Source: Pseudonocardia phyllosphaerae (GTDB taxonomy: Bacteria; Actinomycetota; Actinomycetes; Mycobacteriales; Pseudonocardiaceae). Taken from it: a stretch of DNA of 64,000 nt. This document shows positions 40,582 to 48,963 of this stretch, piece by piece (positions within the stretch are counted from its first letter, which is position 1; every line of letters begins with the position of its first letter). The stretch is from the NCBI RefSeq assembly GCF_046546475.1, contig NZ_JBKGXS010000002.1, positions 596,786-660,785 of the forward strand. Direction: 5' to 3'. Under the pieces are notes generated by a model. The model searched no databases, was not told the origin of the DNA, and was given only the letters and a program-made list of their open reading frames with translations. A program made the translations under genes and the position numbers.

Positions 40582-41490
40582 TCAGGGCCGGGTGAACCAG
40601 CGGTCGGTGACCGCCTGGTTCCGCTCGAGCCAGCGGGTGGCTCCGAGCTGCTCGTTTCCCTTGCCCGCCTGCTGGATCGCGAGCTCGAGCTCGTTGATCT
40701 GGTCGGTGGTCATCGCGAACTCACGCACCCAGGCCCCGACCTCGGGTTTCTTGACCGCCCAGCCCTTCGGGCTGATCGAGCGCAGGTGGTCGGGGGCTCC
40801 GTAGAGCCCCTCGGGGTCCTTCAGCACCTTCAGCGGCATGTCGGTGTAGGCCCAGTGCGGCTTCCACAGCGTCACCAGCACCGGCTTCTGCTGGGCGACC
40901 GCGGTGCGCAGCGACGCGAGCATCGCCGCGGTGCTGCTGGTCCGGAGCGTGAAGTCCTGCAGCCCGTAGCCGGGGATGACGCGTTCCTGGGTGGTGGTGG
41001 CCAGGCCGGACCCGGACTCGATGCCGACGATCTCGGAGTTGAACTCGGTCCGTTTGGCCTTGACGTCGGCGATCGTGTTCACGTCGGTCATGTAGGCGGG
41101 GACGGTCATGTTCAACGAGATGTTGTCGTTCCAGTCAGAGGTCAGGTCCAGCTTGTCGCCGGTCTTCTCCCAGTACTTCCGGTGTGTGGCCGGCAGGTTC
41201 GCACTGAAGAACAGGTCGGACTGCCCCCGTGAGACCGACTGGAACGCCGCCGACGCGCTGTCGAGGTGCTGCATGGTGACCGTGTAACCGCGCTGCTCGA
41301 GCATCTGCTTCCACAGGAACCCGGCGGCGATGCCCTCGTCCCACCCGTTGACCACGGAGATGGTGACGCGCTTCGGGTCGCTGGAGTAACCCGATCCGAC
41401 GGTCGCGACATTGCCGCTGCAGCCGCTGAGGATCATGAGCACCGCCAGGACACAGGCGAGCACGGTCAGCCGCCGGCGCGGCGCCGTCAC
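40582..41490 (-). CDS. Quaternary-amine-type ABC substrate-binding lipoprotein (OpuAC-like)
   Basis: 302 residues from GTG 41490 (GTGA overlap with the permease). Lipobox near ILSGC, then the OpuAC fold: VTISVVNGWDEGIAAGFLWKQMLEQRGYTV, SQSDLFFSANLPATHRKYWEK (typical of glycine-betaine/choline-binding proteins), and LVTLWKPHWAYTDMPLKVLKDPEG. Tryptophans needed for a cation-pi cage are present (in NGWDEG, SDWNDN, WKPHWAY). Binds a betaine-like or other cationic compound outside the cell. The gene 53 bp downstream encodes the fused lyase/dehydrogenase. Confidence 0.87.
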   Translation of the reverse strand: MTAPRRRLTVLACVLAVLMILSGCSGNVATVGSGYSSDPKRVTISVVNGWDEGIAAGFLWKQMLEQRGYTVTMQHLDSASAAFQSVSRGQSDLFFSANLPATHRKYWEKTGDKLDLTSDWNDNISLNMTVPAYMTDVNTIADVKAKRTEFNSEIVGIESGSGLATTTQERVIPGYGLQDFTLRTSSTAAMLASLRTAVAQQKPVLVTLWKPHWAYTDMPLKVLKDPEGLYGAPDHLRSISPKGWAVKKPEVGAWVREFAMTTDQINELELAIQQAGKGNEQLGATRWLERNQAVTDRWFTRP

Positions 41491-42404
41491 GGCGTCCCCG
41501 CCGCGGCGGTGGGCCGGGACTCCGACGCCGGGACCGCCGGCTCCGGCGCCACCGGACGCTTCCGGCGCCGGCGGCTGCGCTTCGGCCTGGCCAGAGCATT
41601 CGTCGTCCGGTCCAGGAAAATCGCCACCAGGACGACGGCGACGCCGCCCTCGAAGCCGGCTCCGACGTCGAGCTGACTGATGCCCTGCACGACGACGGAG
41701 CCGAGCCCGTCGGCGCCGACCATGCCTGCGATGACCACCATCGACAGCGACAGCATGATCACCTGGTTGACACCGGCCATGATCGACGGCAGCGCCAGCG
41801 GCAGCTGCACCTCGCGCAGGACCTGCCACGGCTTGGTTCCGAACGCCTCCGCGGCCTCCACGACCTCGGCGTCGACCTGCCGGATGCCGAGCTCGGTGAG
41901 CCGTACGGCCGGCGGCAACGCGAACAGCATCGTCGCGACGATGCCGGGCATGACCCCGATGCCGAAGAAGAAGACCGTGGGGATCAGGTAGACGAACACC
42001 GGCAGCGTCTGCATCAGGTCCAGCACCGGCCGGACAGCGACGCTGACCCGCCGGCTGCGGGCGGCCCACACCCCCAGCGGGACGCCGATGGCGACCGCGA
42101 TCGCCGAGGCCACCAGCACGACGGCCAGCGACTGCATCGCTGGAGTCCACAGGTCGAGGGCAAGGATCACGAGGAACGCGAGCGCGGTGTAGGTCGGGAG
42201 CCCCCAGCGACGGCTCGCCCACCACGCGATACCGGCGAACGCCGCCACGAGCACCAGCGGATGCGGCGCGGTCAGCACGAACAACAGCGCATTGACCAGG
42301 GCCAGCATGACCGAGGCGATGACTTCGAAGAAGCCCGCCAGGTTCACGGTCAGCCAGTCGACGGCGGCGGTCACCGGGCTACCGAGATCGAGCAGCTTAG
42401 ACAT
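41487..42404 (-). CDS. OpuAB/ProW-like ABC permease
   Basis: 305 residues from ATG 42404, overlapping the ATPase end by eight bases. About seven hydrophobic segments and the EAA-type loop VVEAAEAFGTKPWQVLREVQLPLALPSIMAGVNQVIMLSLSMVVIAGMVGADGLG, characteristic of ProW/OpuAB. Basic C-terminal tail (RPKRSRRRRKRP). Forms the channel for the uptake system. Confidence 0.9.
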   Translation of the reverse strand: MSKLLDLGSPVTAAVDWLTVNLAGFFEVIASVMLALVNALLFVLTAPHPLVLVAAFAGIAWWASRRWGLPTYTALAFLVILALDLWTPAMQSLAVVLVASAIAVAIGVPLGVWAARSRRVSVAVRPVLDLMQTLPVFVYLIPTVFFFGIGVMPGIVATMLFALPPAVRLTELGIRQVDAEVVEAAEAFGTKPWQVLREVQLPLALPSIMAGVNQVIMLSLSMVVIAGMVGADGLGSVVVQGISQLDVGAGFEGGVAVVLVAIFLDRTTNALARPKRSRRRRKRPVAPEPAVPASESRPTAAAGTP

Positions 42405-43527
42405 GCGCGAGCCCCGCCTTCTCCGACAGCGCGGCGAGCACCGCGGCGCGCGGAATGACGCCGACCAGGCGGCCGCCGACACCGGTCACGGCGAGCGGGA
42501 CGGTGTGCCGGCCGATCAGGGGAAACAACGTGGACAGACAGGTGGCTTCGTCGACCGCGTCGAACTCATCGGTGATACACGGCGCGAGGGTGTCGGCGTT
42601 CATGCGGGCGGCACCGGCGAGATCGTCGAGAGTGGCGACACCGACGATGCTGCCGTCGTCGGCCAGCACGTAGAGCCCGCAGCCCTGGGCGCTGCTCACC
42701 CGCTTCAGCGCGTCGAGCGGGTGATCGCCTACGCAGGCGGTCACCAGCGGCTCGTGCATGACCGTCGAGGCGGTGAGCACACGCGAGCGGTCGACGTCGG
42801 AGACGAACTCCGCGACGTAGTCGTCGGCCGGTTCGCTCAGGATCGTCGACCCGCTGCCGATCTGGACGACGTGACCGTCGCGCATGACCATGATCCGGTC
42901 GCCGAGGCGCATCGCCTCGTTGAGGTCATGCGTGACGAACACGATCGTGCGCTGGCGCTCGTGTTGCAGAGTCAGCAGCAGGTCCTGCATCTCGCGGCGG
43001 ATCAGTGGGTCCAGTGCGCTGAACGGTTCGTCCATGAGCAGCACCTCGGCGTCGGTGGCGAGTGCCCGCGCCAGCCCGACACGCTGGCGCATGCCACCGG
43101 AGAGCTCGTCGGGGTAGGCATCGCCCCACTCGTCCAGCCCGACGGTGGTGAGCGCGGCGTCCGCCCGCTCGTCCCGTTCCTGTGCGGAGATGCCGCGTAC
43201 GTGTAGGCCGTACGCGGCGTTCTCGCGCACGGTGCGATGCGGGAACAGCGCGAAGTGCTGGAACACCATGTTGATCCGGCTGTTGCGCAAGTCGCGTAAC
43301 TCGACCTCACCCAGTGCCGAGACGTCGACTCCATCGACGCGAACCGATCCCTCAGTCGGCTCGACGAGCCGGTTCAGCATGCGCAACAAGGTCGACTTGC
43401 CGGATCCGGAGAGGCCCATGATCACGAAGAACTCTCCGCACCCGACGGTGAAGCTGACATCATCGACCGCTTTCCGCTCGGTCGGTGACGACGTGAACCG
43501 CTTCCCGAGCCCGACGGCTTCGATCAT
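42397..43527 (-). CDS. ProV/OpuAA-like ABC ATP-binding protein with CBS domains
   Basis: 376 residues from ATG 43527, after AAGGAAGGTG. The frame extends to 43656 but that part holds the operator. Walker A GLSGSGKST, Q-loop FQHFALFPHRTV, signature DELSGGMRQRVGLARALA, Walker B VLLMDEPFSALDP, VTHDLNEAMRLGDRI. C-terminal part (about 260-376) carries two CBS-like segments (TACVGDHPLDALKRVSSAQGCGLYVLADDG and SVIVG-like SIVGVATLDDL), which in OpuA-type systems sense ionic strength or nucleotides. First gene of the operon that ends with the fused lyase/dehydrogenase. Confidence 0.9.
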   Translation of the reverse strand: MIEAVGLGKRFTSSPTERKAVDDVSFTVGCGEFFVIMGLSGSGKSTLLRMLNRLVEPTEGSVRVDGVDVSALGEVELRDLRNSRINMVFQHFALFPHRTVRENAAYGLHVRGISAQERDERADAALTTVGLDEWGDAYPDELSGGMRQRVGLARALATDAEVLLMDEPFSALDPLIRREMQDLLLTLQHERQRTIVFVTHDLNEAMRLGDRIMVMRDGHVVQIGSGSTILSEPADDYVAEFVSDVDRSRVLTASTVMHEPLVTACVGDHPLDALKRVSSAQGCGLYVLADDGSIVGVATLDDLAGAARMNADTLAPCITDEFDAVDEATCLSTLFPLIGRHTVPLAVTGVGGRLVGVIPRAAVLAALSEKAGLAHV

Positions 43528-43650
43528 CGGAGCACCTTCCTTCGAGCTTCTCGCCCCTTCGAACTTCTCGCCGTTCCGAGTGACCCCACCCGTGTCTCCT
43601 CCCGGGGCAGCCGCGGGCGGTCTCACAGCTCGCAGCACATCGTCATTGAT

Positions 43651-43687
43651 GTTCACTTACTGAACGCTTCGTTCGGATATAAGTGAA
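43651..43687. promoter_or_regulatory. Paired IclR-type motifs upstream of the ABC operon
   Basis: GTTCACTTACTGAAC matches the shared motif at its ends and the central ACT. The neighbouring GTTCGGATATAAGTGAA is the inverted form with a stretched centre. About 125 bp from the translation start. Confidence 0.5.
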
Positions 43688-43827
43688 TCCTGTGCCGCCC
43701 CGGGTGGACCTGTCAAGAAGGTGCCCTGAGACGACCCGGGGCGTTCACACCGGCGCGACACGCACGTATCGCGAGGTCGCGGGCATGTCTCGGAGGAACC
43801 GGAGCCCTCGTGGACAGGCGAGAAGCC

Positions 43828-43861
43828 GAACGGCCCGCACCGGTGCCGGTGCGGGCCGTTC
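43828..43861 (-). terminator. Terminator hairpin after the PuuC-like aldehyde dehydrogenase
   Basis: Perfect 16-bp arms (43828-43843 and 43846-43861) around a TG loop, 17 bp beyond the stop codon of the gene at 43879. GC-rich without a clear T-run, as usual in actinobacteria. Confidence 0.75.
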
Positions 43862-43878
43862 AGGATGCGATGACGTCG

Positions 43879-45351
43879 TCAGGACCCCAGCGCGAACCAC
43901 GTCGTCTTGATCTCGGTGTACTGGTCGAAGGCCTCCAGGCCGTTGTCACGACCGCCGAATCCGGAGGTCTTGAACCCGCCGAACGGCGTGGTGATGTCGC
44001 CTTCGCCGTAGCAGTTCACCGTGACGGTCCCGGCGTCGACGGCGCGCGAGACGCGGTGCGCGCGCTCGAAGTCGTGGGTGAACACCGAGGCGGCGAGTCC
44101 GTAGGCGGAGTCGTTGGCGATGCGGACCGCCTCGGCCTCGGTGTCGAAGGTCAGCACGGCGACGACCGGCCCGAAGATCTCCTCGCGGGCGACGGCCATG
44201 TCGGGGGTGACGTCGTCGATGATCGTCGGCTCGACGAACCAGCCGCCGGTGCTCTCCAGCGTCCGGTTCCCGCCGGCGACGATCGTGGCGCCGGCCTCGC
44301 GGGCGCCGTCGACGTAGCGCAGGACCCGCTCGAGTGCGCTCGGCTCGATGAGCGGCCCGAGCTTGGTCGCACGGTCGCCCGGGTCGCCGACCGGCCACTC
44401 GGCGAGCTTGGCCTGCAGGGCGGCGACCAGCGCGTCGTGCGCGGCGGCCTCGACGAGGATCCGCGAGCCGGCGGTGCAGTTCTGGCCGTTGTTCCAGAAC
44501 GCGGCGTTGGCCAGCTCGTCGGCGACGTGGTCGACGTCGCGCTCGACGGCGTCGGCGAACACGATCTGCGGGCTCTTCCCCCCGCACTCCAGCCCGACCG
44601 ACTTGAGGTTGCTGTCCGCGGCGTAGCGCAGGAACTCGCGGCCGACCTCGGTCGAGCCGGTGAAGGCGACGACGTCGACGTCGTCGTGCAGGCCCAGCGC
44701 GCGGCCGGTCACCTCACCCGGCCCGGGCAGCACGCTGAACACGCCCGCCGGGACGCCGGCCTCGAGGGCGAGCTCGGCGATCCGCAGCGTCGACAGCGGC
44801 GCCTGCTCCGGCGGCTTCACGATCACCGAGTTGCCCGCGGACAGCGCGGGCCCGAGCTTCCAGCTGAGCATGGCGGCCGGGAAGTTCCACGGCAGCACCG
44901 CGGCGACGACACCGCGCGGCTGCCGGGTGATCAGCCCGACGGCGTCGGCGCCGGTCGGCGAGACCTTCCCGAACACCTTGTCCAGGCTCTCGGCGTACCA
45001 GCGCAGCGTCCCGACGACGTCGGGCAGGTCGAGGGTCTCGCAGTCGACGATCGGCTTGCCCGCGTTGACCGAGTCCAGGTACGCGATCTGCTCGAGGTTC
45101 TGCTCGACGAGGTCGGCGAAGCGCAGCATGACCGCCTTGCGCTCGGCCGGGGCCAGCCCGGACCACACCCCCTCGTCGAACGCGCGGCGGGCGGCGGCCA
45201 CGGCCACGTCGACGTCCTCGACACCGGCCGCGGCGACGTGCGCGAGCACCTCACCGGTGGCCGGGTTGTAGGTCTCCAGCGTCTCGCCGGACGCGGCGTC
45301 GACGAACTTCCCGTCGATCAGCAGCTGGGTGGGGGTGGTCGGTTCCGACAC
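43879..45351 (-). CDS. NAD-dependent aldehyde dehydrogenase (PuuC-like)
   Basis: 490 residues from GTG 45351 (AGGAGG six bases upstream; the frame opens at 45387). LPWNFPAAMLSWKLGPALSAGN, FTGSTEVGREF (NAD loop), LECGGKSPQIVF (catalytic Glu), NNGQNCTAGSRILVE (catalytic Cys), EEIFGPVVAVLTF, and TPFGGFKTSGFGGRDNGLEAFDQYTEIKT. The last block and NCYGEGDITTPFGG match gamma-glutamyl-aminobutyraldehyde and related dehydrogenases. Oxidises an amino- or aromatic aldehyde. Single gene with its own terminator. Confidence 0.9.
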   Translation of the reverse strand: MSEPTTPTQLLIDGKFVDAASGETLETYNPATGEVLAHVAAAGVEDVDVAVAAARRAFDEGVWSGLAPAERKAVMLRFADLVEQNLEQIAYLDSVNAGKPIVDCETLDLPDVVGTLRWYAESLDKVFGKVSPTGADAVGLITRQPRGVVAAVLPWNFPAAMLSWKLGPALSAGNSVIVKPPEQAPLSTLRIAELALEAGVPAGVFSVLPGPGEVTGRALGLHDDVDVVAFTGSTEVGREFLRYAADSNLKSVGLECGGKSPQIVFADAVERDVDHVADELANAAFWNNGQNCTAGSRILVEAAAHDALVAALQAKLAEWPVGDPGDRATKLGPLIEPSALERVLRYVDGAREAGATIVAGGNRTLESTGGWFVEPTIIDDVTPDMAVAREEIFGPVVAVLTFDTEAEAVRIANDSAYGLAASVFTHDFERAHRVSRAVDAGTVTVNCYGEGDITTPFGGFKTSGFGGRDNGLEAFDQYTEIKTTWFALGS

Positions 45352-45627
45352 GGCATGCCTCCTGGGGTCCGGCACTTTCTGGCACACCGGTGATCACCGC
45401 GCCAGGGCGGCGAGAGCGGGCCCACAGCGGCGGGCGTCGTCGGAAATCGGGGGTGGGTATCGGGTTCATACAGACGTTACGGACGGCGCGAAGCGACCGT
45501 GGAGCCGCTGTCTCCGTGGGGCCGCTCCTCAGAATCGATGAGCTGCCGTCCGTTGGGCTAACCGGAGTAGTCGACGCGGCGACACAGCGGGTGTCAGACC
45601 CGTCGCACAGCCTTCGAGGAGCACACC

Positions 45628-45945
45628 ATGACCGCCCCGCAGCCGCCGTTCGCGCCGCAGGCACCCCACCACAACGCCTGGCAGCAGTTCCACGCCTGGC
45701 AGCAGCACCAGGCGCAGGTCGCCGCGGAGTCGTCCCGGCGGCTCGCCAACGCCGCCCTGTTCTGCGGGTTCCTCGGATTCTTCCTGTTCGGCATCGTGCT
45801 CGGGCCGGTGGCGTTCGCGCTCGGGCTGACCGCGTCGAACCGTCTGGCGGTCGGTCAGCCCGGCAAGACCGAGGCGTCCGTGGCGATGGTGTTCGGCGTG
45901 ATCGACGTGGTCGCCTTCTTCGTGCTGGCAGCGATCATTCTCTGA
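45628..45945 (+). CDS. Small two-helix membrane protein (DUF4190-like)
   Basis: 105 residues, ATG after GAGGAG. N-terminal 40 residues are Gln/Ala/Pro/His-rich and soluble. Two hydrophobic segments follow (about 42-66, LFCGFLGFFLFGIVLGPVAFALG; and 83-105) joined by a loop with a basic/glycine motif (SNRLAVGQPGKTEASVAMVFG). This is the layout of DUF4190 proteins found throughout actinobacteria. Function unknown. Confidence 0.75.
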   Translation: MTAPQPPFAPQAPHHNAWQQFHAWQQHQAQVAAESSRRLANAALFCGFLGFFLFGIVLGPVAFALGLTASNRLAVGQPGKTEASVAMVFGVIDVVAFFVLAAIIL

Positions 45946-45980
45946 GCGCTCAACCCCACACCAGCGAGCGGAGTTACTCG

Positions 45981-46667
45981 ATGTCGTCATTCCCGTCCGT
46001 CGAGAACTGGGCGTTCGTGCGATGGCTGCGACGGCGGGGCGTCGTCATCGGCCTCAGTCTCGTCCTCGGCATCGCGCTCGTCGTTTCAGCACTTGCGATC
46101 GGAGCGGAGTCGTTGGATGGCTGGTCGCAGTCCGTGCTCATCGAGCTCGGCACCGCGGTGCTTCTGGTCGCGCCGCTGACGTGGGCCGAGGGCCGCATCC
46201 AGCGCTCGCTGGGGGAACTCGACGCAACGTTGAAGTCCTCGGTCTCCGGTCTGTCGGCAATCCGCAACATCCTGCCCGCGGGACATCGGCGCACCGCCAT
46301 CTTCGACGACCTGTTGACCGCCGTGGTCGAGAGTGCCCGCGAAGGCGAGTTCCCGGTGAGCCAGATCAGGACGCTGCTCGACGGCGACGGTGAGAACCGA
46401 ACCGTCGCCCTGGCTGCGATGGTCGGAAACCCCTCGCTGGCAGACGGATCAGCGATCCGTCGATCGATCCATCGTCCGGGCTCGGGCAACGAGCAGTTCT
46501 ACGCCCTGCGCGCCGCCGAGGCCGCGTGGTCGACCCATCTCACCGCCGATCAGCGGAAACGCATCCTGGACGCGATCGCCGACGACCGCGTGCGCGACTG
46601 GATCGAGGGGGATCCGCCTCGTCAGAAGATCGCTGACCGGCTGCCGACGATGCCCGTCCAGACCTGA
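45981..46667 (+). CDS. Membrane-anchored protein of unknown function
   Basis: 228 residues from ATG 45981. Two hydrophobic segments near the N-terminus (about 20-40 and 50-67) are followed by a charged cytoplasmic part with helices (RRTAIFDDLLTAVVESAREGEFPVSQIRTLLDGDGEN) and a C-terminal stretch YALRAAEAAWSTHLTADQRKRILDAIADDRVRDWIEGD. No domain recognised. 35 bp after the DUF4190-like gene, so they may be cotranscribed. Confidence 0.65.
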   Translation: MSSFPSVENWAFVRWLRRRGVVIGLSLVLGIALVVSALAIGAESLDGWSQSVLIELGTAVLLVAPLTWAEGRIQRSLGELDATLKSSVSGLSAIRNILPAGHRRTAIFDDLLTAVVESAREGEFPVSQIRTLLDGDGENRTVALAAMVGNPSLADGSAIRRSIHRPGSGNEQFYALRAAEAAWSTHLTADQRKRILDAIADDRVRDWIEGDPPRQKIADRLPTMPVQT

Positions 46668-46708
46668 TCCCGGACCGCCCGGGGTTGACTCCCCATCCAT
46701 CCAGCACT

Positions 46709-46728
46709 AACTTTCCAACTAGAAAGTT
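46709..46728. promoter_or_regulatory. Operator-like inverted repeat AACTTTC-N6-GAAAGTT
   Basis: Perfect seven-base arms 21 bp upstream of the membrane-protein gene at 46749. The winged-helix gene in that unit is the likely binder. Similar ACTTTC/GAAAGT sites serve such regulators in other actinobacteria. Confidence 0.6.
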
Positions 46729-46748
46729 GATGCAGATGGGAGAACACG

Positions 46749-47213
46749 ATGTCCAGGACGCCCGAGCTCGACCAGGTCGCCGACGCCCGTCGCGCCCTCT
46801 CCAAGCACGCCGGCTACCCGACCGCCTACTGGGTCCTCACCACCGTCCTCCTGGCGGCGTTCGCCGGGATCCCGCTCTGGCTGCACCTGTTTCCGGCCGC
46901 AACTCCGTTCGTCCAGTGGTCCCCGCTCGTGATCGCCCTGGCCTCTGCGGCGTACAGCATCATCAAGCGCAACCGGTCCGGGGTGCAGCTGCCCCGCGCC
47001 GTCGGGGCCTACCCCAGCGCCCGCCCCTTCTGGCTCGCCTGCATGGTCCTGAGCATCGCGGGCTTCATCGCCACCAAGGTGCTGGTCGCCCACGACCAGA
47101 TCGGGTTCGCCGTCGGCGTGCCGGTCGTCGTGGGGGTGGGAGTCCTCCTGAGCCAGCTCCGGATCCAGTCCCTCATCCGCTCCGACGTCGCCGGCGGTCG
47201 GGTGCAGCGGTGA
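46749..47213 (+). CDS. Four-helix membrane protein cotranscribed with a winged-helix regulator
   Basis: 154 residues, ATG start with GGGAGAACACG upstream. Hydrophobic segments at about 27-45, 53-68, 91-108 and 117-135. Basic loop KRNRSG. This family of short membrane proteins is regularly found next to HTH_34-type regulators, as here (GTGA overlap with the next gene). Function unknown. A sensing or stress role is a guess. Confidence 0.7.
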   Translation: MSRTPELDQVADARRALSKHAGYPTAYWVLTTVLLAAFAGIPLWLHLFPAATPFVQWSPLVIALASAAYSIIKRNRSGVQLPRAVGAYPSARPFWLACMVLSIAGFIATKVLVAHDQIGFAVGVPVVVGVGVLLSQLRIQSLIRSDVAGGRVQR

Positions 47214-47563
47214 CGGCTGCCCGCCGCACCGGGACCGGAATGACCACGGACATGGACACGGGCGAGCGGCAGCCGGTCTTCGAGACCGGTCCGCGACTGG
47301 CGCTGTGCGCCCTGCTGCAGGGCGCCGACTGGGTCGAGTTCGCCACGGCACGCGACCTGGTCGGCGTCAGCGACTCCGCGATCTCCAAGCACAGCCGCAC
47401 CCTCGAGGAGGCCGGCCTGCTCGAGATCCACAAGGGGTCGGTCGGGCGCAGGCCCCGCACCTGGCTGCGCCTGACACCGGACGGCCGCAGCGCCTTGAGC
47501 AGCCACCTGGCCTGGCTGACCACACTGCAGGCCTCCATCGACGACACCCCCGACGAGACCTGA
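47210..47563 (+). CDS. Winged-helix transcriptional regulator (HTH_34-like)
   Basis: 117 residues from GTG 47210, overlapping the membrane-protein stop by four bases. After a 20-residue N-terminus: ETGPRLALCALLQGADWVEFATARDLVGVSDSAISKHSRTLEEAGLLEIHKGSVGRRPRTWLRLTPDGRSAL, a classic winged helix of the MarR/ArsR-like HTH_34 group. No ligand-binding domain, so it probably responds through its oligomer or partner. Likely autorepressor at the palindrome 46709-46728. Confidence 0.82.
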   Translation: MTAARRTGTGMTTDMDTGERQPVFETGPRLALCALLQGADWVEFATARDLVGVSDSAISKHSRTLEEAGLLEIHKGSVGRRPRTWLRLTPDGRSALSSHLAWLTTLQASIDDTPDET

Positions 47564-47744
47564 GGCCGACGGCCGTCCACCGCGACGCATCCTTTTGCGT
47601 GGTCTTTAACACTGCTTTACCCGGGAACCCGCGTCGCCTTCACCGGCAAATCCCCTGGTGAGAGACACATCGAGGCCGCTCCCCCGCCGTCGTCGCTCCG
47701 AGTTCCCGGGTTGGACGGACCGGTCCGGTGTCGTACTGTCCGTT

Positions 47745-47870
47745 TTGCGAAGGGGAGTACTCCCGAACACGGCGTCGCCGTCATCACGGAGCCGGTACGA
47801 GCCGGTCCCGGTGGCGCCGGTCCTGCAGACGCGGGGCGGAGGAGACCTTCAGCGCCGAGATCTGCGCTGG
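47745..47870 (+). ncRNA. yybP-ykoY (manganese) riboswitch-like leader of the terC gene
   Basis: GCGAAGGGGAGTA (GGGGAGTA at 47752-47759) is the hallmark entry of the yybP-ykoY aptamer. About 25 bases later GTCATCACGG sits where the second conserved loop lies, and paired GC-rich segments (GGCGTCGCC, CCGGTACGAGCCGG, GGCGCCGG) can form the arms. It ends shortly before the ribosome-binding site of a TerC-family gene, a frequent target of this Mn2+-sensing riboswitch. Folding was judged by eye only. Confidence 0.65.
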
Positions 47871-47881
47871 AGGCCCCGCAC

Positions 47882-48898
47882 ATGAACGTCCCTCTCTGGG
47901 TATGGCTGGCGACGATCGCCGCCGTCATCGGCATGCTCGTGTTCGACTTCGTCGGGCACGCCCGCGACCCGCACGAGCCCACGCTGCGCGAGTCGGCCGT
48001 CTGGTCGATCGGCTACATCGCGATCGCGCTGCTGTTCGGCGTCGGTGTCGGCGTGTTCTCCGGCTGGGAGTTTGGCGGCGAGTACCTGGCCGGCTGGATG
48101 ACCGAGAAGGCGCTGTCGGTCGACAACCTGTTCGTCTTCCTGCTGATCATGACCAGCTTCGCGGTACCGAAGGTGCACCAGCAGAAGGTGCTGCTGATCG
48201 GCATCGCGATCGCGATCGTCATGCGCGGCGCGTTCATCGCCGTCGGCGCGGTGATCATCGAGCAGTTCGCCGCGGTGTTCTACCTGTTCGCGATCATCCT
48301 GTTCTGGCTGGCCTGGTCCCAGATCAGGGAGGCCATGTCGTCGGACGAGCACGAGAGCGACGCCGGGGACAGCCGCCTGATCCGCATGGTGCGCAAGGTC
48401 CTGCCGACCTCGACCGAGTACGACGGCGCCAAGCTCACCACCCGCATCGACGGCAAGCGGCTGCTCACCCCGATGGCGCTGGTCATCGTGGCGATCGGGC
48501 TCACCGACCTGCTGTTCGCGTTCGACTCGATCCCCGCGATCTTCGGCCTGACCCAGGAGGCGTTCCTGGTGTTCACCGCCAACGCCTTCGCCCTCCTCGG
48601 CCTGCGCCAGCTCTACTTCCTCATCGGCGGCCTGCTCGAGCGCCTGATCTACCTGGCGCACGGCCTGTCGATCATCCTGGCGTTCATCGGCGTGAAGCTG
48701 ACGCTGCACGCGCTGCACGAGAACAACGTGCCGTTCATCAACGACGGCCGGCCGCTGCCGGTGCCCGAGGTGCCGATCTGGCTGTCGCTGCTGGTCATCA
48801 CGGGGACGATCGCCGTCGCCGCGGTGGCGAGCCTGGTGGTGTCGAAGCGCCGGGCCGCGGCCGCCGACGCCGAGGAGCACGACCGGGCCGGCGCCTGA
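47882..48898 (+). CDS. TerC family integral membrane protein (probable Mn2+ exporter)
   Basis: 338 residues from ATG 47882 after CTGGAGG. Nine hydrophobic segments. TerC signatures: MTEKALSVDNLFVFLLIMTSFAVP (first acidic motif, D), GLTDLLFAFDSIPAIFGLTQEAFLVFTANAFALLGLRQLYFL (second, with DS). Such proteins export manganese, often with metalloprotein loading at the membrane. Preceded by the riboswitch-like leader, which fits Mn2+-induced expression. Confidence 0.9.
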   Translation: MNVPLWVWLATIAAVIGMLVFDFVGHARDPHEPTLRESAVWSIGYIAIALLFGVGVGVFSGWEFGGEYLAGWMTEKALSVDNLFVFLLIMTSFAVPKVHQQKVLLIGIAIAIVMRGAFIAVGAVIIEQFAAVFYLFAIILFWLAWSQIREAMSSDEHESDAGDSRLIRMVRKVLPTSTEYDGAKLTTRIDGKRLLTPMALVIVAIGLTDLLFAFDSIPAIFGLTQEAFLVFTANAFALLGLRQLYFLIGGLLERLIYLAHGLSIILAFIGVKLTLHALHENNVPFINDGRPLPVPEVPIWLSLLVITGTIAVAAVASLVVSKRRAAAADAEEHDRAGA

Positions 48899-48923
48899 CC
48901 GGCGTCGCCGGCCGGTCTTCGTA

Positions 48924-48963
48924 CCGCTCGGCCTCAGTGCCGCTCGGCCTCAGTGCCGCTCGG
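48924..48963. repeat. 16-bp tandem repeat, 2.5 copies
   Basis: CCGCTCGGCCTCAGTG repeated twice and a half, covering the last codons of the regulator gene at 48950 and the gap to terC. It extends or shortens the regulator's C-terminus little. Probably replication slippage. Confidence 0.75.

Larger units (their letters stand above)
43528..43878. promoter_or_regulatory. Promoter region of the quaternary-amine-type ABC operon
   Basis: About 350 bp between the ABC operon start and the end of the unrelated aldehyde dehydrogenase gene. Holds GTTCACTTACTGAAC at 43651-43665 and the related GTTCGGATATAAGTGAA at 43671-43687 (the same half-sites with two extra bases), and the terminator at 43828-43861. 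No gene seen. Confidence 0.55.

Noticed and set aside
48924..48963. Short repeats as a CRISPR-like array
   Set aside because: Units are adjacent without spacers; a simple tandem repeat.
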